Part shown: one piece after another, positions 7,161-14,215 of the stretch
Numbering within the stretch: the stretch's first letter is position 1
Layout of the letters: every line of letters starts with the position of its first letter
Assembly (NCBI GenBank): GCA_944393165.1
Contig: CALXZF010000161.1
Coordinates: forward strand, 1-14,515
Length of the DNA stretch: 14,515 nt
Source: an uncultured Clostridia bacterium
GTDB taxonomy: Bacteria > Bacillota_A > Clostridia > TANB77 > CAG-508
Direction of reading: 5' to 3'
The notes under the pieces: model-generated
Seen by the model: only the letters and a program-made list of their open reading frames with translations
Told to the model about the DNA's origin: nothing
The model's database searches: none
Made by a program: the position numbers and the translations under genes

Positions 7161-7294
7161 TTTATTGTATACTAAAATTGTTAATTTTAGAAATATATTA
7201 AGAGTAGAGTGTAATATTAAATAAACACTTTAAAAGTAGTCGATATCATGATAAAATGGTAATACAGAAATCATATAGAAGGGATTGTGAGCTT

Positions 7295-7999
7295 ATGTAC
7301 AATATACTAGTGTGTGATGACGATAAAGAAATAGTAAAAGCAATAGAAATTTATTTAAGTAAAGAAGGATACAATATTTTAAAGGCATATGACGGAATGG
7401 AGGCTTTAGAAATACTAAAGAAAAATGATAATATACATCTTATAATACTGGATATTATGATGCCAAAACTTGACGGCATAGAAACAGCAAATATAATAAG
7501 GAAAGATAAATCAATTCCAATTATTATGCTATCTGCAAAATCAGAAGATTATGACAAAATTGCAGGCCTTAATAATGGAGCAGATGACTATGTGACAAAA
7601 CCATTTAATCCATTAGAACTTATAGCAAGAGTAAATTCACAAATACGAAGATATACAAGCTTAGGATCAATGGTAAAAAAAGAAAAAGATAATAATATAT
7701 ATAAATCTGGAGACTTAATAATAAATGATGCTACTAAAACTGTTGAAGTCGAAGGCAAAGAAGTTAAATTAACCCCAACAGAGTACAATATATTAAAATT
7801 TTTAACAAAAAATAAGGGAGTGGTTTTCTCAATAGAACAAATTTATGAAAATGTATGGGAAGAAGAAAGTTATGGAGCAGAAAATATAATTGCTGTACAT
7901 ATAAGACACATTAGAGAAAAAATTGAAATAAACCCAAGAGAACCTAAATATTTAAAAGTAATATGGGGAATAGGATACAAGATAGAAAATCTAGATTAA
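7295..7999 (+). CDS. OmpR/VanR-type two-component response regulator
   Basis: This 234-residue DNA-binding response regulator acts with the kinase encoded next to it. The receiver domain (about 1-118) has the acidic pocket CDDD (8-10), the phosphoacceptor Asp53 in LDIMMPKLDG, Ser80 in IIMLSAKSE and Lys102 in TKPFNP. The C-terminal winged helix (about 138-232) shows EVKLTPTEYNILKFL, the recognition-helix region NIIAVHIRHIREKIE and the end VIWGIGYKIE. The start at 7295 begins right at the receiver fold (MYNILVCDDD) and follows GAAGGGA about 10 bases upstream. An in-frame ATG at 7256 would add 13 residues outside the domain with no ribosome site. The kinase gene follows after 49 bases, so the two form one operon. 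Phased repeats upstream suggest self-regulation. Confidence 0.92.
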   Translation: MYNILVCDDDKEIVKAIEIYLSKEGYNILKAYDGMEALEILKKNDNIHLIILDIMMPKLDGIETANIIRKDKSIPIIMLSAKSEDYDKIAGLNNGADDYVTKPFNPLELIARVNSQIRRYTSLGSMVKKEKDNNIYKSGDLIINDATKTVEVEGKEVKLTPTEYNILKFLTKNKGVVFSIEQIYENVWEEESYGAENIIAVHIRHIREKIEINPREPKYLKVIWGIGYKIENLD

Positions 8000-8048
8000 T
8001 AAAAGGGCAAAAACTTGTAAGTACAATAGAACGGGAAAGGAGAAAGAT

Positions 8049-10097
8049 ATGAATAAAAAAATTTGTGTTCCAAGAGTATTAAAAAACATAGCATATGTAC
8101 TTTTTCCTATATTTTTTACAGCTTTAATAATATTGATTGTTTGCTTAGGTTCGCCAATGGAACGCCATGCAATAAAAGAAGGACTAGACTATTATGACAC
8201 TAATACATTTGCAGAAAATTATGCTATGGAAATATTTAGTGGTATAAATGCTGTAAATATATTTAATGAGCAAAGTGATCAGAATGCATACACATATTAT
8301 TATACTCAAACACAAGAAATAGAAAATGATATTGCAAATGAAATAAATTATTATTCTGAATACAATGGAAGTAATGTAAAGTGGCTTATAATTGATAATA
8401 ACACAAAAAAAGCATATACAAATCTAGACTATTCTTTGGAAACCAGTAGCCTTCAAAATATAATTGATACAATTATGCAAAATGCAAAATACTGGAACTA
8501 CGAAAATGGAGAGATTAACACTTCAGTTGAAAAGTTAAGTAATAATAATATTGAATTTATAGAAAGTGGCTTAAAAAATGAAGTGGCTCAGGATGCTGTG
8601 GAAGACACAACAACTGATATGAATGAAAACAATTATATAATTTATTCATCTGTTTTAGATGAGCTGGAATATATGGATAGTATTGCTACAAATATGATTT
8701 TATATAATTCTATTGCTTCCATGAATCAAAAAGCTGTATTTTTAATACCATTACTAATTGTTTTAATAATAGCATTATTACCAATAATTCTTATTGGAGT
8801 TGGAAGAACTAATAAACAAGAGGGAATAAAACTTAATTGGTTTGACAAAATTTCAATAGAGATAGCAGGGCTAATTGCAATATTTATTGCATGTATTGGA
8901 GCGTGTTTTGCAGTCAGTGTTAGTGGAATGAGTACTATGGCATCATTCGTTTTAGGAATATCTGTAATAGCAGTAGGATGTTTAATTATATATTTAGCAT
9001 GTATTTTGTTTTTCGAAACTGTTGTCAAAAGGCTAAAAACTCATACATTTATAAAAACAACATTTGTTTATTGGGTATATATAAAAACAAAAGGTTTTAT
9101 AGAAGATTTAAAATTAACCAAGAGATTAATAGTTTATTTTGTATTATTTATTTTAGCTAATTTAATTTGCTTTGGAATAATGTGGTCAAATGGTTTTCCA
9201 GGATTTATTCTTTCAGTAATTTTGTATGTTATGACATATAGTTACTTATCAAAAAGAGTAAAATCATATGCCAAAATTATAGACGCAATTCACGAACTGT
9301 ATAATGGCGATACAGAAATAGATTTAGATGAAAACGAAGTTACTAAAGAAATGGGAAGTACTGTTAAAGAGATAAATGACATCGCAGGAGGATTATCTAA
9401 TGCAATAGAAGAAAAGCTAAAAAGCGAAAGACTTAAAACGGAACTTATTACAAATGTGTCACATGATATTAAAACTCCACTTACTTCCATTATAAATTAT
9501 GTGGATTTATTGAAAAAAGAAAATATTGGGGGAGAAAAAGCAAATGAGTATTTAAACATACTTGATAATAAATCCCAAAGATTAAAAAAATTAACAGAAG
9601 ATTTGGTAGAAGCCTCGAAAGCATCATCAGGAGCAATAAAATTAAATATGGAGACACTAAAAGTAAATGAGCTTATAAAACAAGTTTCAGGGGAATTTAA
9701 AGATAGATTTAAAATTCATAATTTGGAAGAAATAATTACACTTCCAGAAAATGATGTATATATTAATGCAGATAGTAGATACCTATATAGGGTTTTGGAA
9801 AATATGTATTCAAACATATCTAAATATGCAATGGAAGGCACAAGAGTTTATACAGATATAAAAGAAGAAAATGGCAAAATAGTAATACAACTAAAAAATG
9901 TATCTAAGCAAAAACTAAATATAAGTGCAGATGAGTTGATGCAAAGATTTGTAAGAGGAGAAGCATCGAGAAATACTGAAGGAAGCGGACTCGGCCTTTC
10001 TATAGCAAGAAGTTTAACTGAACTTCAGAGAGGGATATTTAATATATATCTAGACGGAGATTTATTTAAGGTTACAATAGAATTTGAAAAGCTGTAA
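8049..10097 (+). CDS. Large six-helix membrane sensor histidine kinase
   Basis: This 682-residue sensor kinase partners the upstream regulator. A helix at 13-34 and another at 229-250 bracket an extracytoplasmic domain of about 190 residues rich in Asn, Tyr and Glu. Four more hydrophobic segments follow at about 268-291, 298-324, 359-378 and 383-400. The dimerisation domain holds ITNVSHDIKTPLTS with phosphoacceptor His472. The ATPase domain has the N box around NMYSNISKYA (Asn589) and the glycine box GSGLGLSIARS (645-655). The usual DxGxG box is replaced by QLKNVSKQKLN (614-624), a known variant in clostridial and streptococcal kinases with the same RFVRGEASRNTEGSGLGL context, so it is probably active. 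The ribosome site is AAAGGAG. The TAA stop lies inside a repeat that recurs downstream of the next gene. Envelope or antimicrobial stress is a plausible signal, but this is inferred. Confidence 0.9.
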   Translation: MNKKICVPRVLKNIAYVLFPIFFTALIILIVCLGSPMERHAIKEGLDYYDTNTFAENYAMEIFSGINAVNIFNEQSDQNAYTYYYTQTQEIENDIANEINYYSEYNGSNVKWLIIDNNTKKAYTNLDYSLETSSLQNIIDTIMQNAKYWNYENGEINTSVEKLSNNNIEFIESGLKNEVAQDAVEDTTTDMNENNYIIYSSVLDELEYMDSIATNMILYNSIASMNQKAVFLIPLLIVLIIALLPIILIGVGRTNKQEGIKLNWFDKISIEIAGLIAIFIACIGACFAVSVSGMSTMASFVLGISVIAVGCLIIYLACILFFETVVKRLKTHTFIKTTFVYWVYIKTKGFIEDLKLTKRLIVYFVLFILANLICFGIMWSNGFPGFILSVILYVMTYSYLSKRVKSYAKIIDAIHELYNGDTEIDLDENEVTKEMGSTVKEINDIAGGLSNAIEEKLKSERLKTELITNVSHDIKTPLTSIINYVDLLKKENIGGEKANEYLNILDNKSQRLKKLTEDLVEASKASSGAIKLNMETLKVNELIKQVSGEFKDRFKIHNLEEIITLPENDVYINADSRYLYRVLENMYSNISKYAMEGTRVYTDIKEENGKIVIQLKNVSKQKLNISADELMQRFVRGEASRNTEGSGLGLSIARSLTELQRGIFNIYLDGDLFKVTIEFEKL

Positions 10098-10109
10098 ACA
10101 AAAGGGACT
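10091..10109 (+). repeat. Direct repeat copy A flanking the ATPase gene (covers the kinase stop codon)
   Basis: GCTGTAAACAAAAGGGACT matches 18 of 19 bases with 11697-11715. Its core TAAACAAAAGGGAC also matches 11650-11663 exactly. The TAA at 10095-10097 is the stop codon of the histidine kinase. A degenerate second half, TTCCATTTGTTC, follows and gives a poor palindrome. Confidence 0.7.
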
Positions 10110-10200
10110 ACTTCCATTTGTTCACGCTCTTCGTAAGTTGTCACAAATTTTTAAAAAGTGTTGATTTTTTAAATTAATCATGTTTACTACCACTAACATA

Positions 10201-10292
10201 GTAGATTTTGTAGAAAAATGTGAGAGATACACCTTGAAAATCATCTAAAAATGTGATAAGACTCCGTTGAAAATCATCCAAAAATGTGATAA
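10201..10292 (+). repeat. 33-base-period tandem repeats upstream of the ATPase gene
   Basis: Two 26-base units (10234-10259 and 10267-10292) differ at one position and are 33 bases apart. The sub-sequence AAAAATGTGA occurs at 10214, 10247 and 10280, exactly 33 bases apart each time, so a third decayed unit lies at about 10201-10226 (15 of 26 matches). The units contain promoter-like hexamers. No ORF lies in this 220-base gap. Confidence 0.7.
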
Positions 10293-10295
10293 AAT
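10267..10295 (+). promoter_or_regulatory. Predicted promoter of the ATPase gene, within the last tandem repeat
   Basis: TTGAAA (10267-10272), a 17-base spacer and TAAAAT (10290-10295) form a good sigma-A promoter. The preceding repeat unit holds TTGAAA (10234-10239) at the same spacing from TAAGAC (10257-10262), a weaker second copy. The AAGGAGGT ribosome site follows at 10303-10310. Confidence 0.6.
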
Positions 10296-10317
10296 CTTAT
10301 ATAAGGAGGTAAACACT

Positions 10318-11652
10318 ATGGATAGATTAAAAAGAAAAATTGATAAATACCTTATTGAATGGAAAAACAACCAGGATAGACTGCCTTTAATAATAAAAGG
10401 TGCAAGGCAAATAGGAAAAACAAATGCAATTAGAAATTTTGGTAATAATAATTATAAAGTTTTTATTGAAATAAATTTTGCACTTCAACCACAATTTAAA
10501 ACAATATTTGAAGAAGGTTTTGAAGTCGATAATATAATAAAAAATATAACATTAAAAATGCCGGAAATTGAATTAGAAAAAAATAATACATTAATCTTTT
10601 TTGACGAGATGCAAGAATGTGTAAGCACAGCCACCTCTTTAAAAGCTTTTAGAGAGGATGGACGATATGATATTATATGTTCAGGTTCTCTAATGGGAAT
10701 AAATTATAAAGAAATTGAATCTAACAGTGTTGGAAATAAAGAAGACTATATTATGAGATCCTTAGATTTTGAGGAATTTTTATGGGCCAAAGGTTATACT
10801 GAAAAACAGATTGAAGATTTATATATACATATGGTGAATTTAAAACCACTAAGTAATATGCAGTATGATGTTATGATGTCCAACTTTAAAGAGTATATGA
10901 TAGTGGGCGGAATGCCTGCAATAGTAAGTAGATTTATTGAGAACAAAAATTTTAGTGGAATTTTAAAGATGCAACAGCAAATTTTACTAGATTATGAAGA
11001 AGATATAACAAAATATGCTGGGGGACTAGATAAGACTAAAATATTGAATTGTTATAGAAAAATACCAGTATTTTTAGGAAACGAAAACAAAAAATTTCAA
11101 ATATCAAAGATAGCAGGTGGAGCGAGAAATAGAGAATATGTAGGAGTTGTTGAATGGCTTGCAAATGCTGGAATCGTGAATATTTCATATGCAATGGAAC
11201 AGGCTTGCCTACCTTTGAAAGGAAATTATAATCCAGACAATTATAGGCTATATTTTGCAGATACTGGATTACTGATTGGCTCATTAGACGAAGAAGTACA
11301 AGATGATTTAAGAAATAATGAAAATATGAATACATATAAAGGTGCTTTATATGAAAATATTGTAAGTGATATGCTAGCAAAAGAGGGATACGATTTATAT
11401 TTTTATAAAGAGGATAGTAAAAAAATCGAAATGGATTTTATGGTAAGAGATAAGAATTCTTTAATTCCTATTGAAGTAAAAGCAAATGATAATGCAACTA
11501 TTTCACTCAATAACTTAATAAATAGTAATTCATATAAAGATATTAAGTATGGCATAAAATTGTGTAATAAAAATATAGGATTCAATGGAAAATTCTATAC
11601 ATTTCCATACTTTCTAACATTTTTATTAAAGAGATACTTGAAGGAAAAATAA
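10318..11652 (+). CDS. AAA-type ATPase with DUF4143 C-terminal domain
   Basis: This 444-residue protein belongs to the widespread AAA_14/DUF4143 family, whose cellular role is mostly unknown and which is common in accessory genome regions. The ATPase part shows Walker A GARQIGKT (28-35), Walker B LIFFDEMQE (92-100) and a sensor-like CSGSL (121-125). The C-terminal DUF4143 domain contains GALYENIV (343-350), KIEMDF (369-374) and IPIEVKA (383-389), whose Glu346, Asp373 and Glu386/Lys388 resemble a PD-(D/E)XK nuclease core. The ATG at 10318 follows AAGGAGGT at good spacing. The in-frame TTG at 10267 is the promoter's -35 box, not a start. The gene is alone, fronted by tandem repeats and flanked by copies of TAAACAAAAGGGA, one of which supplies its stop codon. 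This suggests that it was acquired as a unit. Nuclease or defence activity is conjecture. Confidence 0.85.
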   Translation: MDRLKRKIDKYLIEWKNNQDRLPLIIKGARQIGKTNAIRNFGNNNYKVFIEINFALQPQFKTIFEEGFEVDNIIKNITLKMPEIELEKNNTLIFFDEMQECVSTATSLKAFREDGRYDIICSGSLMGINYKEIESNSVGNKEDYIMRSLDFEEFLWAKGYTEKQIEDLYIHMVNLKPLSNMQYDVMMSNFKEYMIVGGMPAIVSRFIENKNFSGILKMQQQILLDYEEDITKYAGGLDKTKILNCYRKIPVFLGNENKKFQISKIAGGARNREYVGVVEWLANAGIVNISYAMEQACLPLKGNYNPDNYRLYFADTGLLIGSLDEEVQDDLRNNENMNTYKGALYENIVSDMLAKEGYDLYFYKEDSKKIEMDFMVRDKNSLIPIEVKANDNATISLNNLINSNSYKDIKYGIKLCNKNIGFNGKFYTFPYFLTFLLKRYLKEK

Positions 11653-11663
11653 ACAAAAGGGAC
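11650..11663 (+). repeat. Direct repeat copy B at the ATPase stop codon
   Basis: TAAACAAAAGGGAC is identical to the core of copy A, and its TAA is the stop codon of the ATPase gene, as in the kinase gene. ACTTC follows within a few bases in both copies A and B, so the resemblance extends beyond the core. Confidence 0.65.
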
Positions 11664-11696
11664 AAACTTCACTACTATTACAAGCAACTTATAAAG

Positions 11697-11715
11697 GCTG
11701 TAAACAAAAGGGAGT
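11697..11715 (+). repeat. Direct repeat copy C downstream of the ATPase gene
   Basis: GCTGTAAACAAAAGGGAGT matches copy A at 18 of 19 positions, including the GCTG that encodes the end of the kinase in copy A. Here it overlaps the left arm of the terminator hairpin at 11701-11729. Copies A and C start 1606 bases apart and bracket the ATPase gene. Confidence 0.7.
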
Positions 11716-11729
11716 GTCCCTTTTGTTTA
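11701..11729. terminator. Bidirectional hairpin terminator between the ATPase and acyl-CoA synthetase genes
   Basis: TAAACAAAAGGGA (11701-11713) pairs perfectly with TCCCTTTTGTTTA (11717-11729) over a 3-base GTG loop. It begins two bases past the acyl-CoA synthetase stop on the minus strand and also faces the ATPase gene. A run of seven T follows on the plus strand at 11737-11743. Palindromes of the type AAAGGGAC/GTCCCTTT resemble REP-like elements seen in Firmicutes genomes. Confidence 0.75.
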
Positions 11730-11731
11730 TG

Positions 11732-13450
11732 CTAGATTTTTTTGATTTCTTCAAATCTCTTTACTTTTTGAGTTGTTGTTTTAATCATTGGTTCATCGGT
11801 AATAATTAAATTCTTAATATGCTTATAATTAGAAAGCGTAGAATTAATTTTCTTTATATCTTTCCAGATTATTTCTTTTAATTCTCCTTCATCAATATTT
11901 CCAAATTTTTGAGCAACATAATCTTTGTTATATACAACTTTAACACTAACAACTAAATCATCATTTTTTGGTAGACCAAAAACCATAGATTCAGAAACAT
12001 ATGGTAAGTTATTAATTAATTGTTCAATTTCTTCAGGATAAACATTTTTTCCATTCTTTAATACAATTACATTTTTCTTTCTGCCTGTAATAAACAAAAA
12101 TCCGTCTTTGTCAAGATAACCTAAATCTCCAGTGTAAAACCAGCCGTCTTTTAAAACCTTTGCAGTTTCTTCTTCCGTTTCGTAATATCCAAGCATTACA
12201 TTTGGACCTTTAGCAACAATTTCACCAATACCTTCTTCATTTGGGTTATCTATTCTAATTTCTACTTCTGGTAATGGCAAACCAACTGAGCCAAATTTTA
12301 CACATTTCTCATTTTCAGCAGTTAAAACAGGAGAAGTTTCAGTTAAGCCATATCCTTGTACTGCTAAAATGCCAAAGTCATAAAATCCCTTTGCTACATT
12401 CTTATCAATAGCAGAAGCTCCACTTATAACAAAACGGATATTGCCCCCTAAATTATCCAATATTTGCTTAAAAACTTTTCTTCTAATATCAATGTTAAAC
12501 TTCAATAAAAAATGACTAATTGAATTTGCAAATTTTAGAATTTTTGTTTTACCTTGTTTATCTACTTCTGCATATATTTTCTTATACATAGCCTCCAAAA
12601 GTAGAGGAACGCAAACAAAAATAGATACTTTATATTCTTTTAAATTTTCTTGAATATGTCTTAAACCGTCACAAAATACATTTGTAACACCGTCTACCAA
12701 AGCAAGAAGTAAAATGGTTGAGCCAAATGTATGATGTAAAGGCAAAAATGCTAGATTCACATCTGTGTCATAAACTTTTTCAGCACAATTAATATTATAT
12801 ATATTTGATGCAATATTTCTGTTTGACAGCATTACAGCTTTAGACATAGAAGTAGTACCAGATGTAAATATTATAGAAGCAACTGCATCTGGATTTATTT
12901 CGTGATTCTCATACCTAGTGTCATTTTTGGCAAGCAAATCTTGTCCTGCTTCAATCAAACCTGCAACAGTTTTGTATGAATTACCACAATCTGAGTTCAT
13001 ACAAATATATTCTTTAATGTTAGTATTCTTACTTTTTACATCTTTCATAATATCAGCATATTCTGCTTCAAAAATAACAGCATCAGCTTTAGCCCTTTCT
13101 AAAGAAAGCTCTATTTCTTGAGAAGGAAGCCCCTTATCTAATGGAACAGTAACTCCAACACCACACAAAGTGGAAACAAAAGAAAGAACCCACTCGTAAC
13201 AGTTCTTACCAATTATAGCTATACGCTTATTTTCTAAACCCAAATTAATTAAAGCAGTACCGAAAGCCTTTATTTCATTTCCAAATCTTGTGTACGGAAT
13301 ATTGGTATAATGCACTTTACCGTTTTCTTTTTTCTTCAAAATAAAAGCATTGTTGTTGGCAAATTTTTTGATTGCACTATTGATGTAATCTCTTATTGTG
13401 TCAAACTTAACAGCATCATATAATTTCCTATAAACTTTCATACGATTCAA
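11732..13450 (-). CDS. AMP-forming long-chain acyl-CoA synthetase (AMP-binding enzyme)
   Basis: This 572-residue member of the ANL superfamily probably activates fatty acids to acyl-CoA, via an acyl-adenylate, in the cytoplasm or at the membrane. Motifs in order are the phosphate loop FTSGTTSMSKAV (195-206), FLPLHHTFG (235-243), GYGLTETSP (366-374), GWFYTGDLG (436-444) and GRKKNVIVLKNGKNVYPEEIE (456-476). The C-terminal Lys562 in TTTQKVKR is the adenylation lysine candidate. The phosphate loop reads SMSKA where GxPKG is usual, an uncommon variant with its lysine kept. AAAGGA precedes a TTG at 13450 by six bases, so a TTG start is preferred. The ATG at 13441 would be 15 bases from the site and would shorten the protein by three residues. 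It appears monocistronic and converges on the ATPase gene. Substrate chain length cannot be told. Confidence 0.88.
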   Translation of the reverse strand: MNRMKVYRKLYDAVKFDTIRDYINSAIKKFANNNAFILKKKENGKVHYTNIPYTRFGNEIKAFGTALINLGLENKRIAIIGKNCYEWVLSFVSTLCGVGVTVPLDKGLPSQEIELSLERAKADAVIFEAEYADIMKDVKSKNTNIKEYICMNSDCGNSYKTVAGLIEAGQDLLAKNDTRYENHEINPDAVASIIFTSGTTSMSKAVMLSNRNIASNIYNINCAEKVYDTDVNLAFLPLHHTFGSTILLLALVDGVTNVFCDGLRHIQENLKEYKVSIFVCVPLLLEAMYKKIYAEVDKQGKTKILKFANSISHFLLKFNIDIRRKVFKQILDNLGGNIRFVISGASAIDKNVAKGFYDFGILAVQGYGLTETSPVLTAENEKCVKFGSVGLPLPEVEIRIDNPNEEGIGEIVAKGPNVMLGYYETEEETAKVLKDGWFYTGDLGYLDKDGFLFITGRKKNVIVLKNGKNVYPEEIEQLINNLPYVSESMVFGLPKNDDLVVSVKVVYNKDYVAQKFGNIDEGELKEIIWKDIKKINSTLSNYKHIKNLIITDEPMIKTTTQKVKRFEEIKKI

Positions 13451-13499
13451 ATCATATCCTTTCTATAAATTTATGCTACTGGAAAAATTTTCAAATAGC

Positions 13500-13508
13500 A
13501 TTATACCA
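13500..13508 (-). promoter_or_regulatory. Extended -10 promoter of the acyl-CoA synthetase gene
   Basis: Read on the minus strand, TGGTATAAT (13508-13500) is an extended -10 element (TGnTATAAT) about 50 bases before the start codon. No good -35 box lies 17 bases upstream, which is tolerated by extended -10 promoters. Confidence 0.55.
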
Positions 13509-13617
13509 AGTTTAACATACATAAATACATTATTCAATTAAAGTGAACACGCAGTCAAAAGAATTATGATAACTCAGCTATAAAAATCATTGCAGATGTA
13601 AAAGTTTACATTTTCTA

Positions 13618-13646
13618 TTGATATAGATAAAAATAAGAGGTAAAAT
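13618..13646 (+). promoter_or_regulatory. Predicted sigma-A promoter of the NUDIX gene
   Basis: TTGATA (13618-13623), a spacer of 17 bases and TAAAAT (13641-13646) precede the NUDIX gene by 34 bases. The remaining gap to the divergent acyl-CoA synthetase gene is AT-rich, with no ORF. Confidence 0.55.
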
Positions 13647-13679
13647 ATTATCAAATTAATTAGAGAGGAGAAAAATTAA

Positions 13680-14150
13680 ATGGATTTAACCTTAGATTTA
13701 GATGACTATAGGCTAAACATAAGAGCAGGAGCGGCAATAATACATAACAATAAAATATTAACACATAAGAATATAAATAAGGATCATTATTGTTTGCCCG
13801 GAGGAAGAATTGAAATAGGAGAAAGCTCCGAAGAAACAGTAAAAAGAGAATTACAAGAAGAACTAAAAAAACATGTGGAAATAACGGGATATGTAGCAAC
13901 TATAGAAAACTTCTTTGAATTAGAGGATAAAAAGTATCATGAAATTTATTTTTTACATAAAGTAGAATTTGCAAATGAAGAAGATAAAAAAATCGATTCT
14001 ACTATGCATAATATGGAAGGAAAAGACTATTTGATATATGAGTGGCTAGATTTGGATAAAATTGATGAATATAATCTGTTACCAGCGTGCCTTAAGGATG
14101 TTTTAAAAAGTACAAATTTTCCACAACATGTTATAAATATTAATAAGTAA
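13680..14150 (+). CDS. NUDIX hydrolase
   Basis: NUDIX enzymes hydrolyse nucleoside diphosphates linked to another group, often to clean up oxidised or surplus nucleotides. This 156-residue cytoplasmic protein has one domain. The NUDIX box starts at Gly42 (GRIEIGE, 42-48) and continues to RELQEEL (56-62), with the metal-binding glutamates Glu57, Glu60 and Glu61 present. The glycine normally found after EE-x is replaced by lysine (EELKK), a minor departure. HYCLPGG (36-42) leads into the box as is typical. The ATG follows GAGAGGAG by about eight bases. It has its own predicted promoter and a large hairpin follows. The substrate cannot be predicted. The gene is not obviously linked in function to its neighbours. 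Confidence 0.9.
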   Translation: MDLTLDLDDYRLNIRAGAAIIHNNKILTHKNINKDHYCLPGGRIEIGESSEETVKRELQEELKKHVEITGYVATIENFFELEDKKYHEIYFLHKVEFANEEDKKIDSTMHNMEGKDYLIYEWLDLDKIDEYNLLPACLKDVLKSTNFPQHVININK

Positions 14151-14167
14151 AAAATCATAAATGAAAC

Positions 14168-14215
14168 AAATAAGCATATACATATACCAGAAGGGGTATG
14201 TGTGTATGCTTATTT
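14168..14215 (+). terminator. 21-base-pair hairpin overlapping the amidase translation start
   Basis: Positions 14168-14188 pair with 14195-14215 at all 21 positions, with two G-U wobbles in RNA, around the loop AGAAGG. The hairpin follows the NUDIX stop by 17 bases and ends in TTATTTTAAG, so it could terminate that transcript. The same hairpin holds the AAGGGG-like ribosome site across its loop and the ATG of the next gene in its right arm, so it may also block translation of read-through mRNA. Confidence 0.7.

Larger units (their letters stand above)
6961..7294. other. 334-base intergenic region between divergent genes
   Basis: This very AT-rich gap holds no ORF. It contains the predicted promoter of the coiled-coil gene (6995-7023), an exact 10-base tandem repeat AAAACGACAA (7031-7040 and 7041-7050), the 11-base-phased TTAATAAA repeats (7117-7160) and a TATACT box (7168-7173) pointing toward the response regulator. 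The DNA between about 7174 and 7280 would be a long leader of the regulator mRNA. No riboswitch or stable stem was recognised in it. Confidence 0.6.

Noticed and set aside
7256..7294. Longer N-terminus for the response regulator
   Set aside because: The receiver fold starts at the ATG at 7295, and the upstream ATG lacks a ribosome site.
8049..10097. Vancomycin-resistance cluster because of the VanR-like regulator
   Set aside because: No vanH, vanA, vanX or other ligase or peptidase gene is adjacent, and the kinase is far larger than VanS.
10267..10317. Extension of the ATPase gene to an in-frame TTG at 10267
   Set aside because: The TTG is the first part of the predicted -35 box TTGAAA. A strong AAGGAGGT lies just before the ATG at 10318, and the extra residues match no domain.
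14155..14183. Sigma-E-like promoter for the CwlD-like gene inside the hairpin left arm
   Set aside because: A CATATACA-like box at 14175 and an ATAAAT upstream loosely resemble the sporulation consensus, but the match is poor and the DNA is so AT-rich that chance is likely.
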